This document shows positions 6,296 through 9,336 of a stretch of 9,336 nucleotides of DNA, piece by piece (positions within the stretch are counted from its first letter, which is position 1; each line of letters begins with the position of its first letter). The notes under the pieces were generated by a model that saw only the letters and a list, made by a program, of their open reading frames with translations, made no database searches and was not told the DNA's origin. Made by a program: the position numbers and the translations under genes. Origin of the DNA: Rhodoferax sp. (GTDB lineage: Bacteria > Pseudomonadota > Gammaproteobacteria > Burkholderiales > Burkholderiaceae). The stretch covers positions 1-9,336 of the forward strand of contig JAQGNA010000351.1 of NCBI GenBank assembly GCA_028292075.1. Reading direction: 5' to 3'.

Positions 6296-7390
6296 CTAGC
6301 GGTGCGAAATGCTGAGCCGCCGTTCAAGCCAGCTGCTGTAGGAGGCCAGCAGCAGGCAGCCACCGAAATAGATGGCCGCGACGAACAGATAGCCTTCGAC
6401 GAAGAAGATGCGCCACTGCGGGTCGCCCAGTGCCAGCTTCAGCGAACCGGTGAGGTCGTACATGCTCACCACCGTGACCAGCGAGGTGTCCATGAAGGTG
6501 CTGAGCAGGCTGTTGACGAAGGCCGGCACCACCGCCACCATCGCCTGCGGCAGCACGATGAGGCGGTGCACGGCCCAATAGCCCAGGCCAAGCGATGCCG
6601 CCGCCTGAAACTGCCCACGCGGCACCGTCTGCAAACCGCCGCGCACCGTTTCCGCCACGTAGGCTGCCTGAAACAGCGTGATGCCCAGGGCGATGCGCGT
6701 GAAGGCATCAAGCCGCCAGCCCGGCGGTAGCAGCAACGGCAGCACGAAGGTGGCGAAGAACAGCACGGTGATCAGCGGCACGCCGCGCACCAGTTCGATG
6801 TAGAGCACGCAGAAGCCGCGCACCGCCGGCATGGTCGACCGCCGCCCCAGTGCCAGCAGGATCCCGACCGGCACGCAGGCCGTCATGCCGATGACGGTCA
6901 GAATCACCGTGAGAGGCAGTCCGCCCCAGCGCTCGGGCTCGACCACCGAAAGGCCGGCCACGCCGCCCCCCAGCAGCATGAAGAAAGCCGCCAGGCCTGC
7001 CAGCCAGCCCAGGCTCAGACCCCAGGCGCCCCGCCGCGTCCAGAGTCGGGGCCATGCGGTCAGCCCCACCATCGCGAGCACAAGCAAGGTGGCGAGCAGC
7101 GGACGCCACTGCGCTTCGTACGGATAGCGGCCGAACAGGATGAGGCGGTATTTCTCCGCGACGAAACCCCAGCAGGCGCCCTGCCCCTGCGCGGCGCGGC
7201 AGGCGTCGAAATCGGGGCGGAACACCGCATGCACCAGCGCCCACTGGCCCACCCCGTAAGCGGCGAAGGCAAGCAGCAAAAGCCCCAGCAGCGAGATCGC
7301 GCTGCCCACTGGCCCGGGGAACAATGCCGCCCGCGCGCGCGCGGCCAGGGATGAAGGGCGCGGGGCAACGGGGAAGGGAGACGTCGGCAT
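6296..7390 (-). CDS. aapM: Polar amino-acid ABC transporter permease (AapM/BztC-like)
   Basis: This 364-residue inner-membrane subunit forms half of the translocation channel of a general L-amino-acid importer (AapJQMP/BztABCD type). The N-terminal half carries membrane segments at about 31-52, 99-112 and 127-148. The long loop 55-98 contains CRAAQGQGACWGF and KYRLILFGRYPYEAQWRP, both characteristic of AapM. The permease core spans about 160-357. The EAA loop that docks on the ATPase is ETVRGGLQTVPRGQFQAAASLG (E247-G268 region), followed by LPQAMVAVVPAFVNSLLSTFMDTSL. No ATPase gene follows; the next gene downstream is a chemoreceptor. The ATG at 7388-7390 has no good ribosome site, and 132 bases with tandem repeats separate it from aapQ, unusual within such an operon. 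Confidence 0.93.
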   Translation of the reverse strand: MPTSPFPVAPRPSSLAARARAALFPGPVGSAISLLGLLLLAFAAYGVGQWALVHAVFRPDFDACRAAQGQGACWGFVAEKYRLILFGRYPYEAQWRPLLATLLVLAMVGLTAWPRLWTRRGAWGLSLGWLAGLAAFFMLLGGGVAGLSVVEPERWGGLPLTVILTVIGMTACVPVGILLALGRRSTMPAVRGFCVLYIELVRGVPLITVLFFATFVLPLLLPPGWRLDAFTRIALGITLFQAAYVAETVRGGLQTVPRGQFQAAASLGLGYWAVHRLIVLPQAMVAVVPAFVNSLLSTFMDTSLVTVVSMYDLTGSLKLALGDPQWRIFFVEGYLFVAAIYFGGCLLLASYSSWLERRLSISHR

Positions 7391-7427
7391 GCGGGTGCGG
7401 TGGTCCGTGGTCTGTGAAATTGCGGCT

Positions 7428-7459
7428 GGTGACGTGGTGACGTGGTGACGTGGTGACGT
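7428..7459. repeat. GGTGACGT octamer tandem repeat, four copies
   Basis: Four perfect copies of GGTGACGT run from 7428 to 7459, and the next five bases (GGTGG) begin a fifth degenerate copy. On the coding strand of the operon the unit reads ACGTCACC. It lies in the transcribed spacer between aapQ and aapM. Confidence 0.95.
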
Positions 7460-7472
7460 GGTGGCGGCGTGG

Positions 7473-7494
7473 CGGTGGCGAATCGGTGGCGAAT
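7473..7494. repeat. 11-base tandem duplication
   Basis: The unit CGGTGGCGAAT occurs twice in tandem (7473-7483, 7484-7494), next to the octamer repeat in the same spacer. Confidence 0.9.
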
Positions 7495-7522
7495 CGTTGG
7501 TGACTGGCGGGCAGACGCACGC

Positions 7523-8707
7523 TCAGCGCGGCGCGCGCGTCACCCTGGCGTTCAACGCATTCATGACGAGCGACACGACCAGGTTGATGGCGAGGTACAC
7601 CGTCATGATGATGACGATGCATTCGAGCGCCTGGCCGTTCTGGTTGATGGCGGTGTTGGCAATGGAGACGATGTCCGGGTAGCCGATGACCACCGCGAGC
7701 GACGAGTTCTTGATCAGGTTCATGTACTGGCTCGCCAGCGGCGGAATCGCCAGCCGCAGCGCCTGCGGGAACACCACCGTGCCGATCATCTGCGAACGCG
7801 TCATGCCCAGCGCCAGGCCGGCATGCCACTGGCCTACCGGCACCGCCTGGGCTCCGGCACGCACGATCTCGGCGATGGCGCCCGAAGTGAAGAACGACAG
7901 GCCGATCCACAGCGCGATGAACTCGGGCGACAGGGCCGCACCGCCGACGATGGAGAGCCCGTCCACCTCGGGCGAAGACCAGCCGCCGATGACGCCCGCA
8001 CCCACCCAGGCCACCGCCATGCCCAGCGCCAGGGCGGCAACCGCGGCGATGCACTGCGCCATGAGGGAACGGCTCTGGTCGCCGCCACGCCCTGGCCAGG
8101 CGATGGCGGCCCAGGCCGCCACGGCGCCCAGGCCGAGTCCAGACAGCACGGCCGCGTCCAGATGCACCGGCGCGGCCAGTTGCAGGCCCTGCTTGGAGAA
8201 CAGCGCGCCGCTGCCCAGGTGCCACGGCTCGGTGGCATCGGGAAACCATTCGGTGAAAACCAGGTAGAGCGCCAGCAGCTGGATCAGCAGCGGGATGTTG
8301 CGCGACAGCTGCACCCACAGCCCGGCGAAGCCGCGCACCATCGGATGGTGCGACAGGCGCGCCAGCCCGATGGTCACTCCGCACACCGTGGCCAACAGCA
8401 CCGCCGCAAGCGCGACCCGCAGCGTGTTCAGCACGCCGGCCATGAACGCGGCCAGGTAGCTGTCGGCCGAGTCGAACGCCATCACGCTTTCGCCGATGTT
8501 GAACCCCGCCGGCGCGAACAGGAAGTCGAACCCCGCCCGAATCTGCCGCGCCTTCAGATTGCTCGACACATTGACCGCCAGCCAGGCCAGCAAACCCACC
8601 AGCACCAGCACGAACGCGCCCTGCACCAGCAGGCTGGTGCGCCGGCGCACCCGCTCGCGCGCCAGGTAGGCCGCGTCGCCTGCGGCTTCAGGTGGGGGGG
8701 TGGACAC
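7523..8707 (-). CDS. aapQ: Polar amino-acid ABC transporter permease (AapQ/BztB-like)
   Basis: This 394-residue inner-membrane subunit pairs with AapM. A membrane segment lies at 27-47, followed by the loop NLKARQIRAGFDFLFAPAGF (50-69), a signature of AapQ/BztB, and FDSADSYLAAFMAGVLNTLRV (78-98). Further membrane segments lie at about 95-116, 137-152, 186-202, 217-241, 260-281 and 362-385. The ATPase-docking EAA loop is EIVRAGAQAVPVGQWHAGLALG (280-301), followed by FPQALRLAIPPLASQYMNLI (313-332) and NSSLAVVIGYPDI. I chose the GTG at 8705-8707 because TTGGAG stands six bases before it. A TTG seven codons upstream (8728) is in frame but has no comparable site. A run of seven C covers codons 3-5. 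Length is normal for the family. Confidence 0.94.
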   Translation of the reverse strand: MSTPPPEAAGDAAYLARERVRRRTSLLVQGAFVLVLVGLLAWLAVNVSSNLKARQIRAGFDFLFAPAGFNIGESVMAFDSADSYLAAFMAGVLNTLRVALAAVLLATVCGVTIGLARLSHHPMVRGFAGLWVQLSRNIPLLIQLLALYLVFTEWFPDATEPWHLGSGALFSKQGLQLAAPVHLDAAVLSGLGLGAVAAWAAIAWPGRGGDQSRSLMAQCIAAVAALALGMAVAWVGAGVIGGWSSPEVDGLSIVGGAALSPEFIALWIGLSFFTSGAIAEIVRAGAQAVPVGQWHAGLALGMTRSQMIGTVVFPQALRLAIPPLASQYMNLIKNSSLAVVIGYPDIVSIANTAINQNGQALECIVIIMTVYLAINLVVSLVMNALNARVTRAPR

Positions 8708-8884
8708 GGGGATCTCCAAGGGGTTCAAAGGGGTGGCTCACGCCGACGTACCAACCAACGGGAAAACATTGGACACCTTAGTTGCGACCGGGTCGGTGCA
8801 GTGTTGCCGCGCTTATTCACAGTGTGTGGAAGTGAGACAGCATGGTCAGGGTCATCAACTGCTGCGCGGCGGCCAAAGCGCGCT
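8708..8884. other. aapJ-aapQ spacer, left part, no gene seen
   Basis: This part of the 294-base spacer between aapJ and aapQ holds the aapQ ribosome site but no supported gene. It is somewhat less GC-rich than the genes around it. Open frames crossing it on either strand have no family resemblance or ribosome site. Confidence 0.5.
8714..8719 (-). promoter_or_regulatory. Ribosome binding site deciding the GTG start of aapQ
   Basis: The minus strand reads TTGGAG, then six bases, then GTG at 8707. This supports a GTG start rather than the in-frame TTG at 8728. Confidence 0.7.
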
Positions 8885-8900
8885 CGTGCCCAGAGGCACG
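8885..8900. repeat. Small perfect hairpin beside the long palindrome
   Basis: CGTGCC (8885-8890) pairs with GGCACG (8895-8900) across the loop CAGA. It directly abuts the 103-base palindrome, so a transcript leaving aapJ meets two stem-loops in succession. There is no following T-run on the minus strand. Confidence 0.7.
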
Positions 8901-9003
8901 GAGAAATCGTAGCGAGCGGCCCGAGGTCGCGCCGAGGACCGGAGCCGTACTCATGTACGGCGAGGACCACAGGTGCGAGATCGGGCCGCGCAGTAGATTT
9001 CTC
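8901..9003. repeat. 103-base imperfect palindrome between aapJ and aapQ
   Basis: Three perfectly paired blocks share one centre. GAGAAATC (8901-8908) pairs with GATTTCTC (8996-9003). GCGGCCCGA (8916-8924) pairs with TCGGGCCGC (8981-8989). GCCGTAC (8944-8950) pairs with GTACGGC (8955-8961) around the loop TCAT. CGAGGACC is also repeated directly (8933-8940, 8961-8968). The right end overlaps the aapJ stop codon (9002-9004). The composite structure suggests a mobile or dispersed intergenic repeat rather than a simple terminator; I recall similar elements from Comamonadaceae genomes but cannot verify this here. Confidence 0.85.
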
Positions 9004-9336
9004 AGCGGATGGGCATGGCGTAGATTAGGCCGCCCTGGGTCCACGGCTTGTTGACGCCGCGCGGCAGACCGAGCGGCGTCTTCTCGCCCATGTTCCGCTC
9101 GAAGCTTTCGCCGTAGTTGCCCACGGCGCTGACGATGCGGAAGGCCCATTCGCGGTCGAGCCCGAGCAGCTTGCCGGTGTCTTCCGAAACACCCAGGAAG
9201 CGCAGGACCGCCGGGTCCTTGCTGTCGGTCTTCATCTTGGCCGCGCTGGCCTTGGTGATGCCCAGTTCTTCCGCCTCCTGCACGGCATAGAGCGACCACT
9301 TCACGATGGCGGCCCATTCGTCGTCACCGCGGCGCA
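9002..9336 (-). CDS. aapJ: Polar amino-acid ABC transporter substrate-binding protein (AapJ/BztA-like), C-terminal part
   Basis: Only the last 111 codons are present; the frame is open to the right edge of the window, so the gene begins beyond 9336. The visible part starts around RRGDDEWAAIVKWSLYAV, then EAEELGIT, a variable segment with KDPAVLRFLG, LGLDREWAFRIVSAVGNYGE (the family has a similar W.. I..VGNYGE block), and ends with WTQGGLIYAMPIR, the usual C terminus of AapJ. AapJ is the periplasmic receptor that captures a range of L-amino acids and feeds the AapQ-AapM channel. It is the first gene of the cassette as seen here. Its TGA lies inside the terminal arm of a 103-base palindrome, so the 3' end of its mRNA is strongly structured. 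Confidence 0.93.
   Translation of the reverse strand, partial: RRGDDEWAAIVKWSLYAVQEAEELGITKASAAKMKTDSKDPAVLRFLGVSEDTGKLLGLDREWAFRIVSAVGNYGESFERNMGEKTPLGLPRGVNKPWTQGGLIYAMPIR

Larger units (their letters stand above)
7391..7522. other. aapQ-aapM spacer filled with tandem repeats
   Basis: Most of the spacer is simple-sequence repeat (7428-7494). The minus-strand frame of aapQ stays open across all 44 codons between its TGA and the aapM ATG, so the two genes are in the same frame. I see no alternative ATG, GTG or TTG start for aapM in this stretch and no ribosome site. Because the 8-base repeat unit would shift the frame if its number changed, the openness is probably incidental. Confidence 0.6.

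Noticed and set aside
7332..7343. Alternating CG run (six CG units) in the 5' part of aapM
   Set aside because: It encodes part of an Ala/Arg-rich N-terminal stretch and is explained by codon bias; a Z-DNA role is speculative.
7428..7494. CRISPR-like array
   Set aside because: Units are 8 and 11 bases in direct tandem without spacers, and no cas genes are present.
7391..7522. aapQ and aapM in the same frame with 44 open codons between them, suggesting a readthrough fusion
   Set aside because: The stretch is GC-rich and repetitive, so lack of stops is not surprising. The 8-base repeat unit is incompatible with a conserved reading frame.
6708..8384. A 558-codon minus-strand open frame spanning aapQ, the spacer and part of aapM
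   Set aside because: It is another frame of the two permease genes; no domain is visible and composition is dominated by Arg, Gly and Ala.
8817..8970. Small minus-strand frames entering the aapJ-aapQ spacer (for example one ending HFHTL)
   Set aside because: They run through the palindrome, have no ribosome site or recognisable motif, and owe their openness to the repeat sequence.
7469..9028. A 519-codon open frame on the plus strand across aapQ
   Set aside because: It is antisense to aapQ, which has clear family motifs. The product is rich in His, Arg, Gln and Gly, as expected for an antisense reading of GC-rich coding DNA.

Overview
The window is GC-rich bacterial DNA, most likely from a betaproteobacterium of the order Burkholderiales. 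Comamonadaceae-type organisms (Variovorax, Acidovorax, Hydrogenophaga relatives) fit best. This rests on the strong G/C bias at third codon positions, the protein families present (GtsA-type sugar-binding protein, aap-type amino-acid transporter, CdsA/YnbB-like membrane protein beside ruvC) and the style of the intergenic palindromes. The placement comes from remembered family resemblance, not from a search.

Layout from left to right. (1) 1-1446: a minus-strand gene for a periplasmic glucose/mannose-type ABC binding protein (gtsA-like). Two inverted copies of a GC-rich palindromic repeat follow its stop, and the rest of the transporter should lie left of the window. Its upstream region holds nested palindromes (1600-1625) that look like an operator. 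(2) 1665-2087: a small minus-strand YchJ/UPF0225 protein with a SEC-C-type cysteine motif. (3) 2177-4432: a plus-strand, tightly packed group of a PlsC-family acyltransferase, a coupled 25-codon micro-ORF, a CdsA/YnbB-family membrane protein lacking most catalytic residues of its family, and the Holliday-junction resolvase gene ruvC. (4) 4515-6149: a minus-strand methyl-accepting chemotaxis protein whose upstream region carries an exact sigma-28 -10 box (GCCGATAA). (5) 6296-9336: a minus-strand polar amino-acid ABC cassette in the order aapJ (3' part only), aapQ, aapM. The expected ATPase gene aapP is not downstream of aapM; the chemoreceptor occupies that place.

The window mixes nutrient uptake (sugar and amino acid), taxis, membrane lipid modification and DNA repair. 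Everything looks chromosomal and vertically inherited; I see no phage, transposon, CRISPR, tRNA or rRNA. The parts that deserve attention are between or within the ordinary genes: the eroded active site of the CdsA-like protein, the long palindromes placed directly after both binding-protein genes, octamer tandem repeats in two intergenic spots, a C7 tract in the first codons of aapQ, and the sigma-28 promoter of the receptor gene.
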